A stretch of DNA of 19,306 nucleotides from Desulfarculales bacterium UBA702 (GCA_002298165.1 DBMI01000054.1:1-19306), one strand, 5' to 3'; shown: positions 8,708-15,914, numbered from the stretch's first letter. Notes: generated from the sequence alone by a model not told the origin. Made by a program: numbers and translations.

Positions 8708-9296
8708 GATTCCTCCACGGAGTAAAACCTACGTGGAACTTAAGGCAATAGAAACCTGGGGTCAACCCGAGCCAACGAGCCTTAGCACGGAGGCGCCCTA
8801 TATATTACATTCAGAAGTCTGCTGCGAACATCCAGGTTTTGAGTCGTTGATTTTCATTCCTCTTCGCTATATCTTGATATCACGCTAGGACACCAATTCA
8901 TGCTTACGGAGCACGGCTGCTTGTTGCCCGTTACCCTTTGAACGAGAAAACTGTGACAGCAGGACTGGGCCAGGGATCTAAAGGAAGAAACAGCTCAACA
9001 GAGGTTGGAACATGGTTGTTCGTGAATGGGATACTTCCAATCGCGGGGTGGAAAGGAAAGGCTCTGGTCGCATTTGGCCAGACTGGTACCCTGTACTGAC
9101 CACTTTCCGGAATACCGATAGCCGAAGAGGTATCTGGCGGCTAATGAACACGTTTGTCCCTACAGCTAAGTGAATACTCTTGGGGAATCTCTGCTTTCCC
9201 CAAGATGACCTTACCTTCCGGCACTAGGTTTAGAAAGCGAACCTATGACCTCGAAGACGCTCAATAGCCACAGGATCGCGGGAGCCACCCACCTCG
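8708..9296. other. 589-base gene-free stretch with structured DNA
   Basis: No gene is supported here. The part 9060-9115 carries TGGTC-TTTGGCCA and TGACCACTTTCCGGAATA elements that resemble the terminal repeats of IS21-family elements. A perfect 9-base inverted repeat, CTTGGGGAA and TTCCCCAAG, spans 9179-9204 around an 8-base loop, without a following T-run on either strand. The minus-strand gvp arm points into this stretch, so the hairpin may protect or end its transcript. Confidence 0.4.
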
Positions 9297-9600
9297 TTAG
9301 GTTTTAAAATAATTTAATTTGATTGAAGATAGCTGTATAATCCCTTGCATGGCTTTCACGATATCCTCAAGCGCCTCATGTATTACTTCACTGTAAGGTC
9401 TGTTATCCGGGGTTCCTTCCTCCCCGACCTTGCCCTGAACCTCAGATTTGATTCTTTTTAATCTCTGTGCATGTTCTTCAATTTGGGCACGATGCTCTTC
9501 TTCCATGTATCCGATGACCTCAGGATCAATCTTTTGCAAGGAGTTCATCCGCCTTGGCCAGTAACTGCTCGATTTCACCATGTTCAAGATTTTCTTGCAT
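9297..9600 (-). pseudogene. small helical protein downstream of gvpF/L, frameshifted
   Basis: ATG 9600 has a good AGAGAGG site 9 bases upstream and reads MQENLEHGEIEQLLAKADEL before hitting a stop after LAKD. A second frame, open from 9587, continues the theme with KIDPEVIGYMEEEHRAQIEE and runs to TAA at 9297. Removing one A from the AAAA run (9535-9532, minus strand) joins them smoothly as LLAKIDPEV, giving about 100 residues that are helical and rich in Glu, Gln and Lys. The frameshift may be real decay, a sequencing error in a homopolymer, or less likely a programmed shift. It lies 230 bases after gvpF/L on the same strand. I do not recognise the family. Confidence 0.6.
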
Positions 9601-9683
9601 AATGTTTTGCCTCTCTGCCGGACCCCTAGCGTTCATTTACTGAATATATTTAGGATTGACGCGAAGTTAGGGCCGATCGCGCC

Positions 9684-9728
9684 GTCCATTACAGGCAGTC
9701 CATTACAGTATGATCCGATGTCCATTCA
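9684..9728. repeat. short direct repeat GTCCATTACAG
   Basis: GTCCATTACAG occurs at 9684-9694 and 9698-9708, 14 bases apart, and GTCCATTCA follows at 9720-9728. It lies in the gap between gvpF/L and the frameshifted small gene. Its role is unknown. Confidence 0.5.
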
Positions 9729-9832
9729 ACGGCCCCGTTAGCAACCTCCGTCAGCCCCAACAGCTGGTCCGGTCCTCCATATGGACTAAAAAACGCTAAC
9801 CAGGGGCAGGAGATCGCGTTCGGACCTGTCCT

Positions 9833-10597
9833 TTACATGTGGACCCGCACGTCAACAAAATTATAGGGCGCCAGCGGGCCGTTATATTCGAAGACGAAGT
9901 CATCGTCGAAAACGTTCGATGCCTTGTCGACGGCGGTTTGGAACTCCTCCACCTCGTCCTTTTCGATCAAGCAGGAAATCCTCATAACCTCTTTCTCGTT
10001 GCGGGGCTTGTTGAGCTTCATTTCGAGACAAGGAGGTTTGAGCTTCTCTTCCACCTCGGCCGTTAGCTTTTCCCGGTCCTCTTGCTGGACCTGCTCGAAA
10101 TGTTGGCCAAGATCGATCTTCTGTTCCTTCGTCGGCTCTACATTGGGTTTGTAGATCTGGTCGCGGTCCTGTTTGAGTTCCGGATATTTGGCTACGAGGT
10201 ATTCAAAGACATTTGGCACCTCATAGGCAACACGAAGCTCCATCTCCACTTTTCCTGAAACCCTTTTAATTTGGTTTTTGAAATCCTTGCCGTAATTCTT
10301 CAGCATCTCGCGGATACCCTTCGCACTGTCCGCAATCGTTCCGAATGAAACCGGGAGGACAACGTCGTTGTTATTAACCAGATAGCTTAATACCTTCTGG
10401 GTCGCTGCCAGATGTTTTCTTTCGGGGCGAAGCTTTTCGGATGCCGGGAAATCACTTACGACCGCCGCAATGCCATCTTCACTTATTGTGTGGACCGTAG
10501 AATCAAAAAGCCCGCTGATCCCGAGCTCACCTTCTTCAGTGCCCGGAATAACCGCATATAGATAAATATGTCCTGCTTTAGACTTTTTTGTCGCCAT
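9833..10597 (-). CDS. gas vesicle protein GvpF/GvpL family
   Basis: A 254-residue GvpF/L protein, the family that makes minor shell or assembly-accessory proteins of gas vesicles and binds GvpA. Seen: the N-terminal beta-strand start GHIYLYAVIPG, the conserved core GIAAVVSDFP, the VLPVSFGTI segment, the long KVEMELRV helix-strand junction, and a C-terminal alpha/beta domain ending NGPLAPYNFVDVRV, which is the hallmark of the family. ATG 10597 (MATKKSKAG) has GAGGA about 10 bases upstream. A GTG at 10666 extends the frame by 23 residues and overlaps the stop of the zinc-ribbon gene, but the extension (SRSLPVGKHLEEDCID) is not like the family. F and L are paralogous, and I cannot separate them here. 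It is the third gene of the gvpA arm. Confidence 0.9.
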   Translation of the reverse strand: MATKKSKAGHIYLYAVIPGTEEGELGISGLFDSTVHTISEDGIAAVVSDFPASEKLRPERKHLAATQKVLSYLVNNNDVVLPVSFGTIADSAKGIREMLKNYGKDFKNQIKRVSGKVEMELRVAYEVPNVFEYLVAKYPELKQDRDQIYKPNVEPTKEQKIDLGQHFEQVQQEDREKLTAEVEEKLKPPCLEMKLNKPRNEKEVMRISCLIEKDEVEEFQTAVDKASNVFDDDFVFEYNGPLAPYNFVDVRVHM

Positions 10598-10662
10598 ATC
10601 GATGCAATCCTCTTCTAAGTGTTTTCCGACAGGCAAACTTCTGCTTCTCGGATTTGTCTGGT

Positions 10663-10824
10663 TCACAGCCCCTTACCTGCGGGGCTCACTGATTTGACCT
10701 TACCGCTCTCGGTTTCTATGGTGGTCATGGTCCGGCAAACATTGCATCGAACAGGCCCCTTATAGTTATCATAATCGTGGCCTAGGTTGATCATGTGACC
10801 GCACCCGAGACAGTTAACCTGCAT
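10663..10824 (-). CDS. small zinc-ribbon protein in the gvp operon
   Basis: A 53-residue protein starting at ATG 10824 after GGAGG (8 bases). Two CxxC knuckles, CLGC (residues 5-8) and CNVC (27-30), are separated by 18 residues, which is the layout of a zinc ribbon. The middle (HMINLGHDYDNYKGPVRC) is typical of zinc-ribbon linkers, and the tail is Ser/Lys-rich. It lies 21 bases after the gvpA stop and directly before gvpF/L, so it is co-transcribed with both. A protein this short is easily missed by gene finders. It might bind a nucleic acid or a protein partner; no function is established from the sequence. Confidence 0.75.
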   Translation of the reverse strand: MQVNCLGCGHMINLGHDYDNYKGPVRCNVCRTMTTIETESGKVKSVSPAGKGL

Positions 10825-10845
10825 TCTGGGACCTCCGCAATAAGA

Positions 10846-11070
10846 TTATGCTCCCGGAGTGGGGGCCGCGGCGGTGGCTGTAAGACCTATCGCATCCGCA
10901 TATTTGAGGTAAGTGTCGACCGAAGCGATTACAACACGAGCTTCGATAGTAATTATTTCAATTCCAACCAGCGAGACACGGACCCAGGCATCGATTACTA
11001 TTCCCTTATCCAGAATGAGTTCGAGAACCTCCGCCAGAGTTCCGCCGCCCGCACCTTGTACTCTTGCCAT
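10846..11070 (-). CDS. gvpA: gas vesicle structural protein GvpA
   Basis: A 74-residue main shell protein of gas vesicles. It keeps the diagnostic core: LAEVLELILDKGIVIDAWVR, then VSLVGIEIITIEARVVIASV and DTYLKYADAIGL. These form the helix-strand-strand-helix unit whose hydrophobic sheet lines the gas space. The N-terminus (MARVQGAGGGT) is short and Gly-rich, and the tail (TATAAAPTPGA) is Ala/Pro-rich. Length and core match standard GvpA, so it should be structurally competent. ATG 11070 follows AAAAGAGG. It opens the minus-strand arm and is divergent from the MucR-like gene, with 224 bases between the two starts. Only one gvpA-type gene is seen, and no gvpJ or gvpM paralogue. Confidence 0.97.
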   Translation of the reverse strand: MARVQGAGGGTLAEVLELILDKGIVIDAWVRVSLVGIEIITIEARVVIASVDTYLKYADAIGLTATAAAPTPGA

Positions 11071-11294
11071 GAGAAAAACCTCTTTTCTATTTCATAATCC
11101 ACCACCCTGCCGGTGGCGTGCGTCGCCATGAAAGAGATGAGTGGGAGACCTGTATTTTAAACGAACCTCAAAAGAGAGGGGGAAAGCACGCATTCCGCCG
11201 GCTTGACGCCCTTACTCTGGCGAGCTTCACAATCCTTCGCAGGTCCTTAGATTATATTAAGAATTGCGATTTGATGCGTAAAGGAAGAACGAAG

Positions 11295-11957
11295 ATGCCC
11301 AATTATCAAAGACCCAAGAGCAGTATGAGTAAGAAGCCCGACAAATCAAGCTTGCACCCGCATGGATTTCCCAGTTTTTCCGAAACCTTGACAGGGTTGC
11401 AGGAAGGTTTGACGAAGCTAGGCATTAATCTTGTCGGAGCAGGTGCGGGGATTGTCGGAAATTTGATCGGCTCTCTTGCTAATCTCCGAAAATCTGCCCA
11501 GCAAGGGGATGAAGACGCGGAAAATGCCTATCTTGAGGCAATTGCCATGCTCCGGAACTCGGGAAGTTCGACCGCTGAAACGATCCTAAGAGACCTTGGG
11601 GAGGAACTGGGAAAAGATGAAGGAATTGAAGGAAGCCAAGATATGCAGGAATCTGATACAGCTGGAACCGAACTCGAATCGACTCAGGCGCCTGCTGAAC
11701 AATCTGATGAGGCCATCCTGGAAATGCCCACCCCGCGCACTCCTGAGAACTCCGCTCGGAGCGGCAAGATCATCTGCCAGGAATGCGGTGCGCAATTCAA
11801 GTCGCTGACTAATACACACCTGCTGAGGCACGGGCTGAGTCCCGTGGAATACAGGAAAAAATACGGCTTGGAGACAATTCCCCCTGGTCGGACTGGGTCA
11901 TTGACCAGGGATGCCGGTGGAACAACCAAAAGAAAGAGGGTTGCCCAAGGCAACTGA
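11295..11957 (+). CDS. MucR/Ros-type zinc-finger protein with unusual N-terminus
   Basis: A 220-residue protein. The C-terminal part (about 158-200) is a Ros/MucR zinc finger: Cys161, Cys164, His175 and His179, followed by GLSPVEYRKKYGL, the family's conserved tail, and a basic end (KRKRVAQGN). The N-terminal part is not MucR-like: a basic start, then a Gly-rich amphipathic stretch (GLQEGLTKLGINLVGAGAG), then an acidic Ser/Thr/Glu linker (about 95-155). ATG 11295 has AAGGAAG upstream; the 59-residue upstream extension has no ribosome site and is not protein-like. It lies at the head of the plus-strand arm, divergent from gvpA, so it is a good candidate regulator of the locus. It might instead act as a vesicle-associated adaptor. 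Confidence 0.8.
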   Translation: MPNYQRPKSSMSKKPDKSSLHPHGFPSFSETLTGLQEGLTKLGINLVGAGAGIVGNLIGSLANLRKSAQQGDEDAENAYLEAIAMLRNSGSSTAETILRDLGEELGKDEGIEGSQDMQESDTAGTELESTQAPAEQSDEAILEMPTPRTPENSARSGKIICQECGAQFKSLTNTHLLRHGLSPVEYRKKYGLETIPPGRTGSLTRDAGGTTKRKRVAQGN

Positions 11958-12040
11958 AACCGACGTTTGCACGAAGGCCTGTACTTACAAACCCGGTCTG
12001 AATCGATCCCGTGCAAGCAGACCCGAAGGAACGGACTACT

Positions 12041-12367
12041 ATGAACGCTAAAACAGTAAAAGACATTGACAATCTAATCAACCTGGCCGGACACACCGAA
12101 ATCGTAAAGCATACTCCAGGCCAGATACATCTAAAAGTAAAGCTCACGGGCATTTCGCTCGCATTAAACCTGGACCTTTTGGGTCTTAAAGCCTCCATTC
12201 GGGGAATCCTGGGCGCCAACGCATCCGGCAGAGATGTTGTAATCAATTATGACGAAAAAGTGTTGCCCAAAGAATTATGGGAGCTTCTGATTAAATCCCA
12301 CGGTAACCCTAAAATCCAGCAACTCGTGCGCAATGAGCTTTTGTCACGACTTGCCAAGGCTGCGTGA
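12041..12367 (+). CDS. HMA_2-like small protein (ferredoxin-like fold)
   Basis: A 108-residue protein. The centre (EIVKHTPGQIHLKVKLTG ... GLKASIRGILGANASGRD ... VVINYDEKVLPKELW) follows the beta-alpha-beta-beta pattern of HMA_2-type domains, which begin with a H-x-PG-x-I-x-L motif. It has no Cys, so it lacks the CxxC metal site and is unlikely to bind copper or zinc in the usual way. ATG 12041 has AAGGA upstream; a GTG at 12011 is in frame but without a site. It sits 83 bases after the MucR-like gene and 81 before gvpH, in the same direction. The role in this locus is unknown. Confidence 0.65.
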   Translation: MNAKTVKDIDNLINLAGHTEIVKHTPGQIHLKVKLTGISLALNLDLLGLKASIRGILGANASGRDVVINYDEKVLPKELWELLIKSHGNPKIQQLVRNELLSRLAKAA

Positions 12368-12448
12368 AAAAGGATTCGTTCTGTTTAGATGACTCGAGAA
12401 GTGGGATGCTCGTTCCATGGAAACCGGGAATTCAGAGGATACAGAGGT

Positions 12449-12982
12449 ATGGAAAATAAGAAGAAGGCTGAAGATAAAAAGGGCGTCTTAAAGGGCTTGG
12501 GGGCTATCGGTGGAATATTTGCCGGACTCACCGAAGTCATCGATAAGCTTGGTCAATTGGCTGAAAAGGGAGAAGAGCTTTCCAAGACAGGCAATTTCCA
12601 GCTGAAAAGCGGTCAGGGCAAGGAGACCAAGGCTGTCTACGGCTTTTCCATGAAAACCGGCATAGGTGGCAGTGGCGTCAAAGTTGAGCCGTTCGGCAAT
12701 ATCCGAAAAGACCGCGCGACAGGCGAAGCCATTGTTCAGGAAATACACGAGCCTCTTGTAGATATTTTCGAGGAAGACGACCACGTGCTCGTCCTTGCGG
12801 AAATGCCGGGAGTGGACGCAGAAGATGTGAAGGTCAATATGGAGGACGACATCCTGGTTATTGCCGCCGTAGGTGAAGACAGAAAATACCGAAAAGAGGT
12901 TTTATTGCCCAGGAACTTCCAGCGGGACAAGATAACCGTATCGGCCAGGAACGGAATCGTCAGGATTAAGTTTTTGAAGTGA
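12449..12982 (+). CDS. gvpH: gas vesicle protein GvpH, Hsp20 (small heat-shock) type
   Basis: A 177-residue protein with a C-terminal alpha-crystallin (Hsp20) domain at about 100-177: EPLVDIFEEDDHVLVLAEMP, then GVDAEDVKV, and the closing NGIVRIKF strand. The N-terminal 100 residues are a basic start, an amphipathic Gly-rich segment (GAIGGIFAGLTEVIDKLGQL) and a low-complexity linker, as in bacterial GvpH. Archaeal GvpH acts as a chaperone that keeps shell components soluble. ATG 12449 has AGAGGA upstream; an in-frame ATG at 12389 is less well placed. It ends 28 bases before the Cdc48-type gene. Confidence 0.85.
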   Translation: MENKKKAEDKKGVLKGLGAIGGIFAGLTEVIDKLGQLAEKGEELSKTGNFQLKSGQGKETKAVYGFSMKTGIGGSGVKVEPFGNIRKDRATGEAIVQEIHEPLVDIFEEDDHVLVLAEMPGVDAEDVKVNMEDDILVIAAVGEDRKYRKEVLLPRNFQRDKITVSARNGIVRIKFLK

Positions 12983-13010
12983 ACCCCCGTGTAGGGATGA
13001 GGTCTTACAG

Positions 13011-15137
13011 ATGATTAAAGATGAAGAAACGGTGCTCACGCTCAAGGTCACCGAAGCTTTAACCAGGGATGTGGGAAGGGCCTTTGCCCGCATGGGTCCG
13101 GAAGACTTGGACAGACTTGGAGTTTCCGTCGGTGACACAGTCGAGGTTTCCGCCAAACGTAGTACGGTGTGCAGGGCAATGCCCGCCCACAAGGAACTCC
13201 GGGGCCAGTCCCGAGTCCAACTGGACGGACTCACCCGCCAAAATGCAGGTGCCGGGCTGGACGAATTCGTATCGGTTCGAAAGATCCAGTGCCAGCCGGC
13301 AAATGAAGTGGTGCTCGCCCCCACAAATGTGACCCCTGCGGATCGGGACATGAAATACATTGGAAGCCTTCTGGACGGTCTGCCCGTAACTGTGGGAGAC
13401 CACATACGGGCAACACTTTTCGGCAGCCGGTCGGCGGATTTCGTGGTCGAGAGAACCGTTCCCAAAGGGCCTGTTCTTATCAATGCCTCAACCCGCCTCA
13501 TTATAGGAAAGGCCCGTGAAGAGGAAAGCGCACGTGCGGTGTTGTCGTACGAGGACATCGGAGGACTCAAGCCGCAGCTTCAACGTATCCGGGAGATGAT
13601 TGAACTCCCGCTGCGCTACCCGGAGGTTTTCGAGCGGCTGGGGATCGATCCGCCCAAAGGCGTTTTGATGCATGGCCCTCCGGGAACCGGTAAGACCCTC
13701 ATCGCCCGAACTATTGCACACGAAACGGACGCCAACTTTTTTTCGGTGAGCGGCCCCGAGATCATTCACAAATTCTATGGCGAGAGTGAAGCTCATCTGC
13801 GGCAGATTTTCGAAGATGCCTCAAAAAAAGGGCCGAGCATCATCTTCCTGGATGAGATCGATGCCATCGCTCCCCAGCGGGAGAAGGTGGTAGGCGATGT
13901 GGAAAAGCGAGTGGTGGCCCAGTTGCTCGCTCTAATGGATGGGCTCAAGAAACGCCAGAATGTTATCGTTATTGGCGCCACGAACATTCCCAACGCCCTC
14001 GACCCGGCCCTGCGCCGCCCCGGCAGGTTCGACCGGGAGATCAGTATCCCTATTCCCGACCGAAACGGACGGCAAAAGATCCTGGAAATCCACAGCCGGG
14101 GCATGCCCCTGGCGGCGGACGTAGATCTTGCCAGGCTTGCCGATATAACTCACGGCTTCGTAGGGGCCGATCTCGAAGCCCTTTGCCGTGAGGCGGCCAT
14201 GATACGCCTGCGAGTCATCATGCCCGATATCGACTTCGCCAAGTCCGGCATTCCCTACGACCTGCTCGCAAAGCTTGAGGTCCGGATGGATGATTTCATC
14301 GGAGCTCTCAAGGAGGTGGAGCCGTCTGCCATTCGAGAAGTCTACGTCGAGGTCCCCAACGTGCACTGGGAAGATGTGGGGGGACTTTCTGAAGTCAAAA
14401 AGCGTCTGGTTGAGGCAGTGGAATGGCCGCTGAAGTACTCCCATCTCTTTGCCAAGGCCAATGTGAAACCGCCCAAAGGGATTCTCCTGGCGGGTCCTCC
14501 CGGTACAGGCAAGACCCTCCTCGCAAAGGCCATAGCCAACGAGAGCAAGGTGAACTTCATCTCTGTCAAGGGTCCTGCCCTTCTGTCCATGTATGTGGGG
14601 GAATCGGAGCGGGGCGTGCGCGACATCTTTCACAAGGCAAGGCAGGCGGCTCCCTGTATCATTTTTTTCGACGAAATCGACGCCATGGTTCCCGTGCGTA
14701 GTTCGGCTTCTGGGGAACATGTGGCCGACCGGGTTCTCAGCCAGTTTCTCTCGGAACTCGACGGTGTCGAGGAGATGAAAGACGTTCTGGTACTCGGGGC
14801 AACCAATCGTGTGGACATGCTGGATCCTGCCGTGCTGAGACCTGGCCGTTTTGATTACATCGTGGAGATTCCCGAGCCCAACGAAAGCGACCGCAGGGAA
14901 ATTTTCGCCGTGCATCTGCGAAACAAACCCATTGGACAGGGTATCGACATAGGAGACCTTGCCGCGGGGACAAAAGGCTTAAGTGGCGCCCAAATAGCAT
15001 CCGTGTGCAACAAAGCGGCTCTCGCGGCCATCCGCAGAGTTGTGGAAGAAATCAAAGGCACTCCTTCTCATGAGCCCAACATCATCATCGAAAAAGAAGA
15101 TATGGAAACGGCTCTGGCGGAAGTAAGGTCGTTCTAA
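13011..15137 (+). CDS. Cdc48/VAT-family AAA+ ATPase (two-ring)
   Basis: A 708-residue ATPase of full Cdc48/VAT size. The N-terminal substrate-binding double-psi barrel domain is at about 1-185. The D1 ring has Walker A GPPGTGKT at 222-229, Walker B IIFLDEID at 277-284, and RRPGRFD with the arginine fingers. The D2 ring has Walker A at 495-502, Walker B IIFFDEID at 550-557, and LRPGRFD. All key residues are intact, so it should unfold or remodel proteins using ATP. ATG 13011 has GAGG 10 bases upstream. It is the last gene of the plus-strand arm behind gvpH. Cdc48-like ATPases occur in several bacterial gas-vesicle clusters, where a role in assembly or disassembly is likely but not shown here. 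Confidence 0.94.
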   Translation: MIKDEETVLTLKVTEALTRDVGRAFARMGPEDLDRLGVSVGDTVEVSAKRSTVCRAMPAHKELRGQSRVQLDGLTRQNAGAGLDEFVSVRKIQCQPANEVVLAPTNVTPADRDMKYIGSLLDGLPVTVGDHIRATLFGSRSADFVVERTVPKGPVLINASTRLIIGKAREEESARAVLSYEDIGGLKPQLQRIREMIELPLRYPEVFERLGIDPPKGVLMHGPPGTGKTLIARTIAHETDANFFSVSGPEIIHKFYGESEAHLRQIFEDASKKGPSIIFLDEIDAIAPQREKVVGDVEKRVVAQLLALMDGLKKRQNVIVIGATNIPNALDPALRRPGRFDREISIPIPDRNGRQKILEIHSRGMPLAADVDLARLADITHGFVGADLEALCREAAMIRLRVIMPDIDFAKSGIPYDLLAKLEVRMDDFIGALKEVEPSAIREVYVEVPNVHWEDVGGLSEVKKRLVEAVEWPLKYSHLFAKANVKPPKGILLAGPPGTGKTLLAKAIANESKVNFISVKGPALLSMYVGESERGVRDIFHKARQAAPCIIFFDEIDAMVPVRSSASGEHVADRVLSQFLSELDGVEEMKDVLVLGATNRVDMLDPAVLRPGRFDYIVEIPEPNESDRREIFAVHLRNKPIGQGIDIGDLAAGTKGLSGAQIASVCNKAALAAIRRVVEEIKGTPSHEPNIIIEKEDMETALAEVRSF

Positions 15138-15449
15138 TTGCGAGTAAGTCACGGGTTTGGAAGATGCTTCAGATGAAATATGCGACAGAGTACATGGAGG
15201 AACTGCCGAAGTCCTCCCAATAAATTGTGCCGGGGGAGACGTGCAAAGCTGGAGAAGTCTTAAATTGAACAGCATAGATGGTCCGGGGGGCTGTTCCGTC
15301 CGGACCGTGCAATAAGGTGCTTAATTTAAAAGCACAGGTAAGACTTGGGATCATCCATCGAATTTAAGGCCTGGTTCCGCGTATATGAGTTACAGGCCTT
15401 AATTCGCAGTGGAATCTGTCCCCAAACACACTGGATTGGAGAAAAGTGC
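15138..15449. other. 312-base intergenic region with three hairpins
   Basis: Three perfect inverted repeats follow one another after the Cdc48 stop: GGAGGA/TCCTCC (15196-15217, 10-base loop), GGTCCGG/CCGGACC (15280-15306, 13-base loop) and GTGCTT/AAGCAC (15317-15335, 7-base AT loop). None has a following T-run. A 19-codon frame from ATG 15164 (MLQMKYATEYMEELPKSSQ) has only a weak ribosome site. The region probably separates the gvp arm from the phasin-like gene, with processing or transcript-protecting structures. Confidence 0.5.
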
Positions 15450-15914
15450 ATGAATCGGGAATTCGGAGCTGCGAAACAGGTTATGGATTTTCAGAAGGCC
15501 GCTATCGGCGGCATGTTTTTATCCACTAAAATGATCTGGAATCAGACAGAAACGATCTTCAATATGGTATTCACCCTAAATCCATGGATACCGGAAGAAG
15601 GGAAAAAGATGGTAAGGCAATGGGTGGATTTCAATAAGAAGAACTGCGACTACCTGAAAGATCTGTTCGAAACCGGTTTTAGCAGCCTTGAAGCAGGCTT
15701 TAATGGGATGAATAAGATGAGTAGGTCGGCCGAGGCAGCCAGATCGTTCTTTTATCCATTCAAACAAAACACCTCCAACGATGAAAAGGTCGTCGAAACA
15801 CCCCCCCTCAAACCGGTCGTTAATATGACTTCAGGCAGCCAGGAACAGCAGGGAAACGGTGACCTGCATCAGGATGAACAGATGGAGGAACGGCAGGAGG
15901 AACAGCAGGAGTAA
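15450..15914 (+). CDS. phasin-like helical protein
   Basis: A 154-residue protein that is nearly all helix. It starts MNREFGAAKQVMDFQKAAIG, has a PWIPEEGKKMVRQWVDFNKK block, and reads on as amphipathic helices (DYLKDLFETGFSSLEAGF). This resembles phasins, the proteins that coat PHA granules, and small proteins of similar type in Desulfobacterota. The last 30 residues are low complexity, rich in Gln and Glu. There is no signal peptide. ATG 15450 follows GGAGA; the frame is open to 15345 without a better site. With the PHA-synthase-like fragment and glyoxylate bypass nearby, a granule-surface role is plausible, but the match is by pattern only. A vesicle-associated role is possible. Confidence 0.6.
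   Translation: MNREFGAAKQVMDFQKAAIGGMFLSTKMIWNQTETIFNMVFTLNPWIPEEGKKMVRQWVDFNKKNCDYLKDLFETGFSSLEAGFNGMNKMSRSAEAARSFFYPFKQNTSNDEKVVETPPLKPVVNMTSGSQEQQGNGDLHQDEQMEERQEEQQE

Noticed and set aside
13932..14915. 327-codon minus-strand frame inside the Cdc48 gene
   Set aside because: Antisense shadow of a strongly conserved AAA+ coding region.
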